Below are positions 1-8,655 of a stretch of DNA of 64,000 nt, piece by piece (within the stretch, counting starts at the first letter, position 1; each line of letters starts with the position of its first letter). The position numbers and the translations under genes were made by a program. Source of the stretch: Deltaproteobacteria bacterium (GTDB lineage Bacteria; Desulfobacterota; Desulfomonilia; UBA1062); NCBI GenBank assembly GCA_018433085.1, contig JAHDRW010000014.1, positions 1 to 64,000 on the forward strand, written 5' to 3'. A model generated the notes under the pieces. The model saw nothing but the letters and a program-made list of their open reading frames with translations. It was not told the origin of the DNA and made no database searches.

Positions 1-378
1 AGCAACGAGCAGAACGCCGGCGCAGACCAGATCAACTCCGCCATCCAGCAGCTCAACCAGGTCGTCCAGCAAAACGCCTCGGCATCCGAAGAAATGTCCT
101 CTACCGCAGAAGAACTCTCCTCTCAGGCACTCCAACTCCAGAATACGGTGTCTTTTTTTAAGATCGACCAAGCCGACAAACTGCGAAAAACTCAAAAACG
201 GCAAGCCGTCGGGATCGAGAAACAGGCAGAGGGGAACGGCCATACGGGCGTGAGCCGAGGCAATCGGAGCACATCGCTCCGCGCCCCATCACACAGGGTC
301 AATCCGGCAGGGATCGACCTCGCCCTTGGATGCGGTGAGGCGGGAGACATGAAGGACGACGATTTCGAGCACTACTGA
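1..378 (+). CDS. Methyl-accepting chemotaxis protein, C-terminal fragment
   Basis: The frame is open from base 1, so the gene is cut by the window edge and only about 125 residues remain. The first residues ([20 protein letters not shown], then a run rich in Q, N, S and E ending [11 protein letters not shown]) are the last coiled-coil helix of the cytoplasmic signalling domain of chemoreceptors. A roughly 60-residue low-complexity tail follows and ends in an acidic D-D-D-F-E-H-Y motif, as in many receptors. Family knowledge says such proteins control CheA kinase activity. The sensory domain and ligand lie outside the window. Recognition of the family is secure; nothing can be said about the signal. 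Confidence 0.88.
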   Translation, partial: SNEQNAGADQINSAIQQLNQVVQQNASASEEMSSTAEELSSQALQLQNTVSFFKIDQADKLRKTQKRQAVGIEKQAEGNGHTGVSRGNRSTSLRAPSHRVNPAGIDLALGCGEAGDMKDDDFEHY

Positions 379-1067
379 CAGCGCATGAGGAAATGATTAT
401 ATGGATAAGTCCTGTATCATGAAAGGTCACGGAAGTTGGAGGGAGGCGACCCGTCATCACGGGCGGAGACCACGCTCAGGACTCTGCCTGCGAACGGGCA
501 TCCATGATCTCCGTCCGGGGCTGCATCGCGGAGAATGACGCATCCCACGACCATTTCCCGAAGCTGACGGAGAAGATTGCTCCCGGGGATGCTCTCCTCA
601 ACGAGACGACCCTTCCGGAAATAGCCTTGGACGGGCCATTGATCAATATCCATGGCATGCCGTCAGGCGGGATTGTCGGCGGGGGACGGTACTCGCCCTG
701 GGTTATCCGGCAGCCGGCATGACCGGGTCCGCGGACAGGACTTCCACAAAGTACACCGGGTAGAGCACCCTTGAAGGAAGGGGACGCGGGAACATGTCCC
801 CGGGCGCCTTTCTCATCCCGCATATCTCTTATAATGCCTTGATTAACCATGCAGGGGGAATATCATTATCTTTAGAGATCGCCTCCGGCAACCCAGAGGA
901 TCACATCACATGAGGAATCGTACTCTTCCGTCAATGGGACCCGAGAATGCCGCACCGGTAAAGAGGGCGGATGAAGTTTCTGCTCTGATGAAAAAGAAGT
1001 TTTTCTCTTGCACATACAGGCCATGTCTTGTGTGAAAAGGACGCTTGCGGCCGGAAAAGGAGATACC
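379..1067. other. Intergenic stretch with no supported gene
   Basis: About 690 bases between the chemoreceptor and the rubredoxin-like gene. Short open frames exist on both strands (for example 504-722 plus and 476-850 minus), but their translations match no family I know and have no convincing ribosome-binding sites. A TATAAT hexamer at 830-835 could be a -10 element, but no good -35 stands at the right distance. I see no RNA gene here. Confidence 0.4.
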
Positions 1068-1367
1068 GTGACGGTTCTGAAATGGTTGTACGAGAACGAA
1101 GGATATAAGGGATACGGAGAATCATCACGTGCGTGGAAGTGCCCTCTGTGCGGCGATGTGCAGCAGGGCGATGACCCGCCCAAGGAATGCCCGTACTGTC
1201 TTGCCCCCCGGGATGCCTTCCGGGAGCTGGGGAAAAAGAGACGGGTATCCGCGCGGCAGAATCCGCCCCGGAGCCCGGCCCGCCCCCCCGGACCGGGGAG
1301 AAGGGCATTATTCGACAAATACATGACGCAGGAGGCGAGTGAATGGATCAGGTCTATAAGAAGCTAG
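1068..1367 (+). CDS. Small rubredoxin-domain protein
   Basis: A 99-residue protein. I chose the GTG at 1068 because AAAAGGAG stands five to six bases upstream; an upstream ATG at 1008 in the same frame has no such site. The centre carries W-K-C-P-L-C-G (C25, C28) and E-C-P-Y-C (C41, C44), the two C-x2-C knuckles of a rubredoxin-type iron site as found at the C-terminus of rubrerythrins. The C-terminal half is basic and proline/arginine-rich and matches nothing I know. The last 25 bases overlap the start of the dodecin gene, so the two are probably translated together. Likely a small electron carrier or a metal-binding protein; a zinc rather than an iron site cannot be excluded. Confidence 0.7.
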   Translation: MTVLKWLYENEGYKGYGESSRAWKCPLCGDVQQGDDPPKECPYCLAPRDAFRELGKKRRVSARQNPPRSPARPPGPGRRALFDKYMTQEASEWIRSIRS

Positions 1368-1555
1368 AGATGGTGGGCTCATCCAGGAACAGCGTGGAAG
1401 AAGCGATCGGCAACGCCCTCGAGCGGACAGGGGAGGCCGTCAGGCACATGCGCTGGTTCGAGGTTGCCGAGATACGGGGTTATATCGAGGACGGCAAGGT
1501 GTCGTATTACCAGGTGACGCTGAAGGTCGGGTTCGTGGTGGAACAACCCGGATAG
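1343..1555 (+). CDS. Dodecin (flavin-binding dodecamer)
   Basis: A 70-residue protein of standard dodecin length. It starts at ATG 1343 with GGAGG at 1331-1335. The sequence pattern fits the family: V-Y-K-K-L-E-M-V-G-S-S at the N-terminus, a helix with S-V-E-E-A-I, then R-W-F-E-V with W38 at the position of the flavin-stacking tryptophan, and a final beta strand ending V-T-L-K-V-G-F. Dodecins store or sequester riboflavin or FMN in hollow twelve-subunit shells. The upstream neighbour is a rubredoxin-like protein, which hints at a redox or flavin context, but no function beyond flavin handling can be read from the sequence. Confidence 0.92.
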   Translation: MDQVYKKLEMVGSSRNSVEEAIGNALERTGEAVRHMRWFEVAEIRGYIEDGKVSYYQVTLKVGFVVEQPG

Positions 1556-1596
1556 AAAAGACGCCCCTGCCGGGTCACATCCTTTCTCCGCCCGCT

Positions 1597-1627
1597 CCTT
1601 TGTCAGGGGATACTCTCCTGACAAAGG
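1597..1627. terminator. Hairpin between convergent dodecin and ligase genes
   Basis: CCTTTGTCAGG (1597-1607) and CCTGACAAAGG (1617-1627) form a perfect 11-bp stem with a 9-base loop. It lies between the dodecin stop and the end of the minus-strand ligase gene, the right place for a transcription stop serving both strands. There is no T-run on either side, so its role as a terminator is inferred. Confidence 0.5.
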
Positions 1628-1688
1628 TATCCGAGAGCGGGGGCATCGATCATCCGGTTCCTGTGGCCCTGATCGAAAAGGTTATTTC

Positions 1689-3095
1689 CTACCGGGAGCC
1701 AGACATTCTGACATCCTCTTCTCCCAGCCGCACGGGCAGGGGGATCGACCGTCTGGTGAACAGATATTTCCCGGATTTCTCCCTGGGTATTTCGCCTACG
1801 ATCTCGAAATGCACGCGCATGCCGGGACCGAAAAGCTGCTCGATCATGGTCTTCTGGTGCTGCATATTTTCAGGGGTGGGGGTTGGGTTTTTGGTCACCC
1901 TGATGGTCAGGTGGTCGATGCGGTCCTGAATCACCTGCATCTGGCCCACCAGATCAGGCGCCTCGCCGATGAGGTACAGGTTGAGGGCTACCGGGGTGAT
2001 GCGCCTCCCCTCAGGGCTCACAAGCACATCGCCAGACCGTCCCGCGATTCGCTCGATCAGGGGAAGCCCCCTTCCGCATGGGCAGGTCCTGCTGCCGAGT
2101 GTGCCCTCGTCGCCGGTGTCATACCTGATGAGAGGCATCCCGTAATTAAGCAGGTCCGTAACAATCAACTCTCCTGTCCGCCCATCGTGCTCGTCGTATC
2201 CTTTGACCCCGCTCACCTCGATATGGAGGCATTCGGCATTGACATGCATGCCCCGGTGAACTTCACACTCCTGGGCGATAGGCCCCGCCTCCCGCGAGCG
2301 ATAAGAGTCGAACACCGGGCAGCCGAATGCCCGCGAGATGCTGCGACGCTGGTGTGCATACAGGGGTTCGCCCGTGGTCACGACGGCCTTCAGCGGGATA
2401 TACTCCCACCCGGAGCCCTGCGTGAATCGGGCGAGATCATGGAGTGGGCTACTGAAGGCGCGGATTATGGTCGGGCGTTTTTTCGCGATCTTCTGCAGGA
2501 AGTCCTTGCAGGCGTCATCGTCGATCACGGCTGCCGGGAAAACGATCTGCCTGCGAAAAAACTCGTTTTTTATCAAAGACCTCATTGTATGGTACCCCAC
2601 GTGGTCCTGTCGGGCGGGCCAGACCACTCCGACGGGTTCGCCGAAGTCCCACCCGGTCCATTTTTCAAACCGGTACATGGCGGCCTCCTTTCCGGCAAGG
2701 CAGGCATTGCTGCGGTAAAATCTCATCTGCACCCCGGTGGTCCCTCCTGTCTGAGAGAGATGGAGGTCTCCCGGGGCGTGATTTTCCGCGACCATATCCG
2801 GGAGATTGTCGCGTACCTCTTCCCGGGTGAGCACCGGCAGTGTTTTTATTGCATCGGGGTGCTTGAACGTATAGGGATTGAATCCGGCCTCCTGGAATCT
2901 CTTGCGGTAGAATTTCGTATGCTCGTAGGCGTGAATCATGATCTTCTTCAGGCGGATCTGCTGCATCTGCATGATGCGTTCCGCCGGCCAGAACTGGCTG
3001 TCTTCCAGGGACCGAAGTTCCTGCATGAGCCCTCCGAGCCCCTCCCGGTTTGCAAAAAAAGGAAATGAAACACGTTTTACGAAAGAGCGCAGCAT
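1689..3095 (-). CDS. Phenylacetate--CoA ligase family protein (AMP-forming)
   Basis: A 468-residue protein starting at ATG 3095 with GGAGG a few bases upstream. It has the adenylate-forming signature S-Q-T-G-G-T-T-G in the first third, a R-E-A-G-P-I-A-Q region, L-I-R-Y-D-T-G-D-E-G, a Cys-containing CPCGRGLP segment, and a C-terminal S-G-K-Y-L catalytic-lysine region. Length and motif order match PaaK/CapK-type enzymes, which activate carboxylic acids as acyl-adenylates and then as CoA thioesters. The true substrate is unclear: close relatives occur in aromatic degradation and in surface-polymer synthesis, and no partner genes are nearby. It is transcribed alone and converges with the dodecin gene. 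Confidence 0.83.
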   Translation of the reverse strand: MLRSFVKRVSFPFFANREGLGGLMQELRSLEDSQFWPAERIMQMQQIRLKKIMIHAYEHTKFYRKRFQEAGFNPYTFKHPDAIKTLPVLTREEVRDNLPDMVAENHAPGDLHLSQTGGTTGVQMRFYRSNACLAGKEAAMYRFEKWTGWDFGEPVGVVWPARQDHVGYHTMRSLIKNEFFRRQIVFPAAVIDDDACKDFLQKIAKKRPTIIRAFSSPLHDLARFTQGSGWEYIPLKAVVTTGEPLYAHQRRSISRAFGCPVFDSYRSREAGPIAQECEVHRGMHVNAECLHIEVSGVKGYDEHDGRTGELIVTDLLNYGMPLIRYDTGDEGTLGSRTCPCGRGLPLIERIAGRSGDVLVSPEGRRITPVALNLYLIGEAPDLVGQMQVIQDRIDHLTIRVTKNPTPTPENMQHQKTMIEQLFGPGMRVHFEIVGEIPREKSGKYLFTRRSIPLPVRLGEEDVRMSGSR

Positions 3096-3539
3096 ACGGC
3101 ATCCTCCTTTTTTTCAGCACAGGGCGCATCCGGCGTTCCTTCTCTCATTCATTGGCAGGGGATATGTGGTGATGCCGGTCCGGAGCGGACGCCGCCAGCG
3201 AGAGAATCACACGTCTTTCCGAGGGTATCCGCGATTCAGCCAGGACGCTTGCAGGATGTACCATGCCCTTTTAAAAAATGGATATGGAGAAACAGGTCCC
3301 ACATTCATAAGTGCTAGGAGTAAAAGTATTACCCGGCCGATATTTCTCAATCCCCCTTCCATGGATTTCCGTCTGCATGGGCACTCTCTTCCCCCGGGAA
3401 GGACGCCGCCCATGATCGCTGAAGACAGCGCCGCCCTCTGTCGGGCTGGTTTTCCCTCCCCAAGGCACGTATATTAACCATAGGGGTTTTCGTGCCGTTG
3501 AAGCGCCCCTGAAGTCAGGTTCAAGAGGTATCGCCTCCC
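3096..3539. other. Divergent intergenic region
   Basis: About 440 bases between the minus-strand ligase and the plus-strand ergothioneine unit. It must hold promoters for both, but I see no convincing -35/-10 pair, no -24/-12 element and no long inverted repeat. Short open frames (3207-3413 minus and others) look like chance. Confidence 0.35.
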
Positions 3540-6500
3540 ATGAAGCAGAATGAGCGCAGGGCCATCTGCGGCATCTGCCCTGCCGGGTGCTGGGTGATCG
3601 TATCGTATGACGAAAAGGGGCGGATTGCCGAGGTCAGGGCCGATGATTCTTCCCCGCTGGGCATGATCTGTCCTCTGGGTGAGCACTCGGCGGAGATTGT
3701 CTATGCAAAGGAGCGGCTTACCACGCCCTTGAGGCGTACAGGGCCCAAGGGCACCTACGAGTTCGAGGCCGTCTCATGGGATGACGCCTATAAGGAAATT
3801 ACGCGGCGTCTGCAGGCCGCCAAGGCCGAGTCCGGCCCGGAGGCGGCGGCCGTATACACGGGGCGCGGCAGCTTCGAGCTGGCCATGTGCGATGTCTTCC
3901 AGCCCGCGGGCGTGGCCGTGTCTTCCGCATCGAGCGTGCTGTTTCCCTTCGGCTCCCCCAACACCATGGGCGTGGGTGCCCTGTGTTATGTTTCGTACGC
4001 CATGATCGCCCCCCATGTGACCATGGGAGGCATGCACATCGACATGTTTTCCGACATCGAAAACGCAAAGGTCATCGTGGTCTGGGGCGCGAACCCCGCC
4101 ACGGACTGCCCGCCCCTGGACTTCGAGCGGATCCGGAAGGCCGCCATCCGGGGGGCGGAGGTGGTGGTGATCGACCCCCGCAGGACCATGACGGCAAAGC
4201 TCCCGGGGGCGCGCTGGGTCCCCATCCGCCCGGGCACCGACGGAGCCCTGGCCTTGGGCCTCTGCCGTATCCTCATCGAAGGAGAGCTCGTGGATGAGGC
4301 CTTTGTCCGTGACTGGACTCTGGGCTTCGACGAGTTTGCGAGGTATGCCGGGCACTTCAGGCCGGAGGTGGTCGAGGACATTACCGGGGTAGGGCGGGAA
4401 ACCCAGCACTTCCTCGCGGAGAGGATCGCCGGTGCCCGGGGCGCGTGCCCGGTCATGTACACGGGTCTGGAGTACAGCGACAGCGGGGTCCAGGCCATCC
4501 GCGCCGTCATGGTGCTCTGGGCCCTGGCGGGCCAGCTGGACGTGCCGGGAGGCAGGTGTTTTTCCATGCCGGCAAACCAGTTTCCGGTCAACCGGGAGGG
4601 GCTCGTGGAGAACCCGGACGTTACAAGGGCACTGGGGCTTGATACCTTCCCGGTCTACAGCGCGTACCGGGGCGAGTCGCACGCCAATGCCCTGCCCGAG
4701 TCCGTGTTGAACGGCAACCCCTACCGCATCCGCTCGCTGATCATTCTGGGGGCCTCCATCATCACCTCCTGGCCGCAGCCCGATCTGTGGCGCAGGACCC
4801 TTGGCGCCCTGGACTTCCTGGTCTGCATCGATGTCAACATGACCGCCGACTGCGCCTACGCGGATATCGTGTTGCCGGCGGCAACCTGGTACGAGATCGA
4901 GTCCTACATGCGCTATGGCTCGCTCTTTCGGATCAGGGAACGGGTGATCGAGCCCGTGGGGCAGTCCCGCAACGCCTTCTTCATCCTCGCCCGCCTGGCG
5001 AAAGAGCTGGGTTACGGGCATCTCTACCCGCAGAACGAGGACGAGCTGCTGCGGCACGCGCTTGCGGCTTCCCCCTTCACCCTGGAGGACGTGCGCGCCG
5101 CGGGCGGAGAAGTGCAGACAGAGACCTCTCTGATGGAGTACCGGAAGTGGGAAAAGGGGCTCTTGAGAAAGGATGGGAACCCTGGTTTCGAGACACCTAC
5201 GGGCAAATTCGAAATCGCGTCCACCATCCTCGCCGAGCACGGATACGACCCGCTTCCGATCTACACCGAGCCCGCGGAAGGACCCCTGGCAAGCCCGGAA
5301 GTTGCACGGCGCTATCCCCTGGTGTTCAACTCGGGCGCCCGGGTGAGCACGGATTTCCGCAGCCAGCACCATCATATCCCCGGCCTGGCGAAAAAGAGGC
5401 CGGAACCCACGGTGATGATCAACACGCGCGATGCCTCTTGCCGGGGAATTCGGCACGGGGATGCCGTGGTGCTCAAAAGTCCGCGCGGAAGCGTCCGCAT
5501 GCGGGCCATCGTCACCCCGGACATCGTGCAGGGTGCCGTGGACGCAAACATGGGCGGTGGCGGCCCGCTGGGGCCGGCTGCATGGCAGCGCTGCAACATC
5601 AACGATCTGACGGATCTCAGGTACGATCCCATCTCGGGCTTTCCGATCTTCAAGTCGCTTCTGTGTGAGGTCGAGAAGGCTGGAGAGGCCGGCAGGAGGC
5701 TCGATATCGATACCGGCGAGCCGCAGGCCCCCGCCGCAGGTCCCCGGGCAGCGACCCAGCCCGCGGAGAGGATCTATCTGGACAACAATGCCACCACCGC
5801 CCCCGATGCGGAGGTATGCAGGGAGATGGGCCTCGCGCTCAGGAGCCTCTACGGGAATGCCGCGGCCATCCACAGCCACGGACGTGCCGCACGGGAGGCC
5901 ATCGAGATCGCCCGGCGGAAGGTGGCCGGATTCCTGGGTTGTACTGCCCGCCGGATTGTCTTCACCGGCAGCGGGAGCGAGGCCAACAACCTGGCGATCA
6001 AGGGGACGGCGTTTGCATCCCGGAACGGGAAAAGGCACCTCATCACCTCATCCGTGGAGCATGCCTCGGTGCTCCAGGCCTGTCGCTGGCTTGAAAGGCG
6101 GGGATACCGGGTAACGTATCTGCCCGTGGACAGCTCGGGCAGGGTATGCCCGGACGAGCTGAGACGGGCCGTAAACCCCGATACCTTTCTCGTGAGCATC
6201 ATGGCCGCAAACAACGAGACCGGCACGGTGCAGCCTATCAGGGAGCTCGTTGCTGCGGCGCGGGAAAAGGGGGTGCCCTTCCACACGGATGCGGTCCAGG
6301 CCGCAGGGAGGATCGAGCTGAAGGTCGAGAGTCTCGGGGTGGATCTCCTGAGCCTGTCCGCGCACAAATTCCACGGTCCCAAGGGAGCAGGAGCGCTGTA
6401 TGTCCGCTCCGGCAGGACACTGGAGCCCCTCGTCCATGGCGGAGGCCAGGAGAACGGCCTGCGGGCGGGTACGGAAAACACGATCGGCATCGCCGGCCTG

Positions 6501-6926
6501 GGTAAGGCGGCGGAGCTGGCCAGGCAGAGGCTGCCCGAAATGGAGTATCGTGTTCGACCGCTCAGGGATGCCCTGATGGAGGGGATCATGAGCCTGGTTC
6601 CAGGCGCCAGTATCAACGGCCATCCCGATCATTGCCTGCCCAATACCCTGAACGTAACACTGCCGGGAATCCGGGGCGAGTCCCTGGTCATCGCTCTCGA
6701 CGCCAGGGGCATCTCCCTCTCGTCGGGTTCTGCTTGCCGCTCGGGCGATCCTGCGCCCTCTCATGCCCTGACGGCCATGGGGCTCACCGAGGAGCAGGCA
6801 CATTGCTCCCTCCGCTTTTCCCTGGGAATGGAGAACAATCGGGACCACGTCGAGAGGGTGCTCGGCGAGATGGAACGGGTCATTCACGACTCGCTGAACA
6901 TGGTGCGTTTTGTATCCTGCCGCTAG
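3540..6926 (+). CDS. Metallopterin oxidoreductase fused to cysteine desulfurase (ergothioneine synthase type)
   Basis: A 1128-residue two-module protein. Residues 1 to about 700 form a DMSO-reductase-family Mo/W-bis-pterin module with a [4Fe-4S] motif (C10, C13, C17, C44), typical G-A-N-P-A-T-D and D-P-R-R-T segments, and C149 in GALCYVSY as the probable metal ligand. There is no Tat signal, so it is cytoplasmic. From about residue 743 it is a complete NifS/IscS-type class V aminotransferase: Y-L-D-N-N-A-T-T, PLP lysine K943 in SAHKFHGPKGAG, and the persulfide cysteine C1066 in SSGSACRSGDP. This domain order is that of the metallopterin-dependent ergothioneine synthase described from Caldithrix abyssi, whose front half resembles acetylene hydratase and whose rear half supplies sulfur from cysteine to trimethylhistidine. 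The EgtD homologue 31 bases downstream supports that assignment. Confidence 0.88.
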   Translation: MKQNERRAICGICPAGCWVIVSYDEKGRIAEVRADDSSPLGMICPLGEHSAEIVYAKERLTTPLRRTGPKGTYEFEAVSWDDAYKEITRRLQAAKAESGPEAAAVYTGRGSFELAMCDVFQPAGVAVSSASSVLFPFGSPNTMGVGALCYVSYAMIAPHVTMGGMHIDMFSDIENAKVIVVWGANPATDCPPLDFERIRKAAIRGAEVVVIDPRRTMTAKLPGARWVPIRPGTDGALALGLCRILIEGELVDEAFVRDWTLGFDEFARYAGHFRPEVVEDITGVGRETQHFLAERIAGARGACPVMYTGLEYSDSGVQAIRAVMVLWALAGQLDVPGGRCFSMPANQFPVNREGLVENPDVTRALGLDTFPVYSAYRGESHANALPESVLNGNPYRIRSLIILGASIITSWPQPDLWRRTLGALDFLVCIDVNMTADCAYADIVLPAATWYEIESYMRYGSLFRIRERVIEPVGQSRNAFFILARLAKELGYGHLYPQNEDELLRHALAASPFTLEDVRAAGGEVQTETSLMEYRKWEKGLLRKDGNPGFETPTGKFEIASTILAEHGYDPLPIYTEPAEGPLASPEVARRYPLVFNSGARVSTDFRSQHHHIPGLAKKRPEPTVMINTRDASCRGIRHGDAVVLKSPRGSVRMRAIVTPDIVQGAVDANMGGGGPLGPAAWQRCNINDLTDLRYDPISGFPIFKSLLCEVEKAGEAGRRLDIDTGEPQAPAAGPRAATQPAERIYLDNNATTAPDAEVCREMGLALRSLYGNAAAIHSHGRAAREAIEIARRKVAGFLGCTARRIVFTGSGSEANNLAIKGTAFASRNGKRHLITSSVEHASVLQACRWLERRGYRVTYLPVDSSGRVCPDELRRAVNPDTFLVSIMAANNETGTVQPIRELVAAAREKGVPFHTDAVQAAGRIELKVESLGVDLLSLSAHKFHGPKGAGALYVRSGRTLEPLVHGGGQENGLRAGTENTIGIAGLGKAAELARQRLPEMEYRVRPLRDALMEGIMSLVPGASINGHPDHCLPNTLNVTLPGIRGESLVIALDARGISLSSGSACRSGDPAPSHALTAMGLTEEQAHCSLRFSLGMENNRDHVERVLGEMERVIHDSLNMVRFVSCR

Positions 6927-6957
6927 GTTCTCCGCCGGCAGGGAAAGGATGGGTCCC

Positions 6958-8016
6958 ATGAGAAGAATAAACCCGCAACGGGTTTCCGATACCATATGCA
7001 AAGAGGCCGGACGTACGCGGCCTGACCGGCGCTGCCCCGGAAGGCCTCCGACCGTTTCCCGCTGCATCGACACGGATTTCCGGCAGGAAATGGCCGGGGA
7101 TGTGCTGAGCGGCCTGACCGGGAGCGTGAAATCCATCCCGTGCAAGTATCTTTACGATGCCTACGGGTCTCGTCTTTTCGACAGGATCTGCACGCTCACC
7201 GAGTACTACCCCACCCGCACCGAGATAGCGATCCTGGAGGGAAACGCGAGCCGCATCATGGATTTCTTCTCCGGGAGGGATGGGAGCCTTGTCGAGATCG
7301 GGAGCGGCTCGGACCTGAAGATCAGAAGTCTCCTCAGGGGCCTGAGCGGCCAAGGCGCGGGGCAGGTGCTCTATGTTCCGGTGGACATCAGCGAGACCAG
7401 CCTTCTCAGGTCCGCCCACCGGCTCCTGGACGATTTTCCCTGGCTCTCCATCCAGGCCCTGGTCGCGGATTTCACCCGCCATATCGACCGCTTGCCCGAG
7501 GGCCGTAAGCTCATCGCGTTCTTCGGGGGCACCTTCGGGAATTTCACCCACGAGCAGGGCGTCGCCCTGCTGCAGGGATTTGCCCGGATCATGGGCGGCC
7601 ACGACCGGATGCTGCTGGGCATCGACATGCTCAAGCCGGCAGGCATCATCGAAGCCGCCTACAATGACCGGAGCGGGGTGACCGCGGAGTTCAACCGGAA
7701 CATCCTCAAGCATGTCAACCGCCGGCTCAGCGCGGACTTTCGGCCGGACGACTTCGAACATCTTGCCTTTTTCAATCCGGACAGGGAGCAGGTGGAGATG
7801 CATCTGAAGGCGCGCTCGCGCGTCAGGGCATACATCGCCGAGGTGGGTTTGAGCGTTTGCCTGGAACCGGAAGAGACCATCCTCACCGAGATCAGCAGAA
7901 AGTTCAGCAGGGCTCGGGCAACGGCCTGCTTCGATGAGGCCGGGCTTGTCCCCGTGAGATGGTTCACCGATGCGGACGCCTGGTATTCCCTGGTAGAGCT
8001 CGCGGCACGGGCGTGA
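6958..8016 (+). CDS. egtD: L-histidine N-alpha-trimethyltransferase (EgtD family)
   Basis: A 352-residue SAM-dependent methyltransferase. I chose ATG 6958 because AAAGGA stands about eight bases upstream; the frame stays open back to 6910. Family marks are visible in order: L-T-E-Y-Y-P-T-R-T-E, the SAM loop V-E-I-G-S-G-S-D-L-K, F-F-G-G-T-F-G-N-F, A-A-Y-N-D-R-S-G-V-T-A-E-F-N with the Tyr and Asn used to hold histidine, V-E-M-H-L, and a late T-E-I-S-R-K-F-S corresponding to the Glu/Ser pair that binds the substrate amino group. EgtD converts histidine to hercynine (trimethylhistidine). Its position directly after the fused metallopterin/desulfurase gene gives a complete two-step route from histidine to ergothioneine. 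Confidence 0.92.
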   Translation: MRRINPQRVSDTICKEAGRTRPDRRCPGRPPTVSRCIDTDFRQEMAGDVLSGLTGSVKSIPCKYLYDAYGSRLFDRICTLTEYYPTRTEIAILEGNASRIMDFFSGRDGSLVEIGSGSDLKIRSLLRGLSGQGAGQVLYVPVDISETSLLRSAHRLLDDFPWLSIQALVADFTRHIDRLPEGRKLIAFFGGTFGNFTHEQGVALLQGFARIMGGHDRMLLGIDMLKPAGIIEAAYNDRSGVTAEFNRNILKHVNRRLSADFRPDDFEHLAFFNPDREQVEMHLKARSRVRAYIAEVGLSVCLEPEETILTEISRKFSRARATACFDEAGLVPVRWFTDADAWYSLVELAARA

Positions 8017-8162
8017 TAACGGCCCGGTCCTCTTAAGCCTGATGCCGGCTTTGAGCGGATGATCCTGCAGAGTGGAATACGCCCATTGAGCGAAGAAACG
8101 GGAATGAATTCTCATCCGGTTGAGGATATATCCGATAATCAAAAAAAATCATGCGCATGGTC

Positions 8163-8216
8163 GATATATGTGCCGCCATGGCGCCTGGGGCGAAGATTGC
8201 GTCCGGCACATATATC
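8163..8216. repeat. 13-bp inverted repeat upstream of the cold-shock gene
   Basis: GATATATGTGCCG (8163-8175) is repeated in perfect inverted form as CGGCACATATATC (8204-8216), with 28 bases between. The right arm ends at the base before a TTGACA hexamer. It could be an operator for a dimeric or looping regulator, or, as RNA, a long hairpin ending the egtD transcript (no T-run follows). The arms are seen directly; the role is inferred. Confidence 0.55.
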
Positions 8217-8245
8217 TTGACACGGCCTCGAAATAGGTTTAGTGG
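8217..8245 (+). promoter_or_regulatory. Possible sigma-70 promoter of the cold-shock gene
   Basis: TTGACA at 8217-8222 is a perfect -35 hexamer. Seventeen bases on, TAGTGG at 8240-8245 is a poor -10. If it is used, the cold-shock mRNA would carry a leader of roughly 160 bases, close to the long leader of E. coli cspA. The rest of 8017-8413 shows no gene. Confidence 0.35.
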
Positions 8246-8413
8246 CCGAAGAATCTGAAACAAGAATACGTCTTGCTTGAATCCTGCTGAACACATTCGA
8301 AGCGACGCCGCTTCTCACCAGGTAGAAAATTCATGAAGATGACTTGTCTTTCAGAAATACAACACCAGAGCTCCTGCGTACGGCGGAGCTTGAAACAAAA
8401 GGAGTACCGATCA

Positions 8414-8614
8414 ATGGCTACAGGAACAGTCAAGTGGTTTAACAGGGAAAAGGGGTATGGCTTTATCACTTCCGAAACCGGTGAAGAGGTCTTCGTCCAC
8501 CACACGGCGATCAACCAGGAGGGCTTCCGCGCCCTCGAAGAGGGTGACAGAGTAAGCTTTGACGTGGTACAGGGACAGAAGGGGCCGCAGGCTTCAAACG
8601 TGACAAAGCAGTAA
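8414..8614 (+). CDS. Cold-shock-domain protein (CspA family)
   Basis: A 66-residue protein starting at ATG 8414 with AAAAGGAG at 8397-8404. It is a single cold-shock OB domain of normal length, with RNP1 (K-G-Y-G-F-I) and RNP2 (V-F-V-H-H) and the leading G-T-V-K-W-F. Such proteins bind single-stranded RNA or DNA and melt mRNA secondary structure, either on cold shock or constitutively. The long untranslated leader suggests post-transcriptional control, as in cspA, but this cannot be shown from sequence. It is monocistronic, with a strong hairpin just after the stop. Confidence 0.95.
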   Translation: MATGTVKWFNREKGYGFITSETGEEVFVHHTAINQEGFRALEEGDRVSFDVVQGQKGPQASNVTKQ

Positions 8615-8619
8615 CGGAC

Positions 8620-8655
8620 CGCCGGGGGGACGGGATGCATCCCGCTCCCCCGGCG
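8620..8655 (+). terminator. GC-rich terminator-like hairpin after the cold-shock gene
   Basis: CGCCGGGGG (8620-8628) pairs with CCCCCGGCG (8647-8655), and the inside is itself a palindrome, CGGGATGCATCCCG (8631-8644). Nearly the whole 36 bases can fold. It follows the stop codon by seven bases. The downstream sequence ATTGATAATTC has no real T-run, so it may act as a 3'-end stabiliser or a non-canonical terminator. Confidence 0.6.

Noticed and set aside
476-850. Open frames on both strands after the chemoreceptor
   Set aside because: No family resemblance, no ribosome-binding sites, and overlapping frames on both strands as expected in GC-rich non-coding DNA.
3774-6038. Long minus-strand open frame opposite the ergothioneine synthase
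   Set aside because: It is the antisense shadow of a GC-rich gene: a low-complexity translation rich in R, G, P, H and D with no family motif, while the plus strand has full domain structure.
3540-6926. Fusion as an assembly artefact joining two genes
   Set aside because: The frame is continuous with both domains complete, and the same domain order is known from a characterised enzyme, with egtD adjacent.
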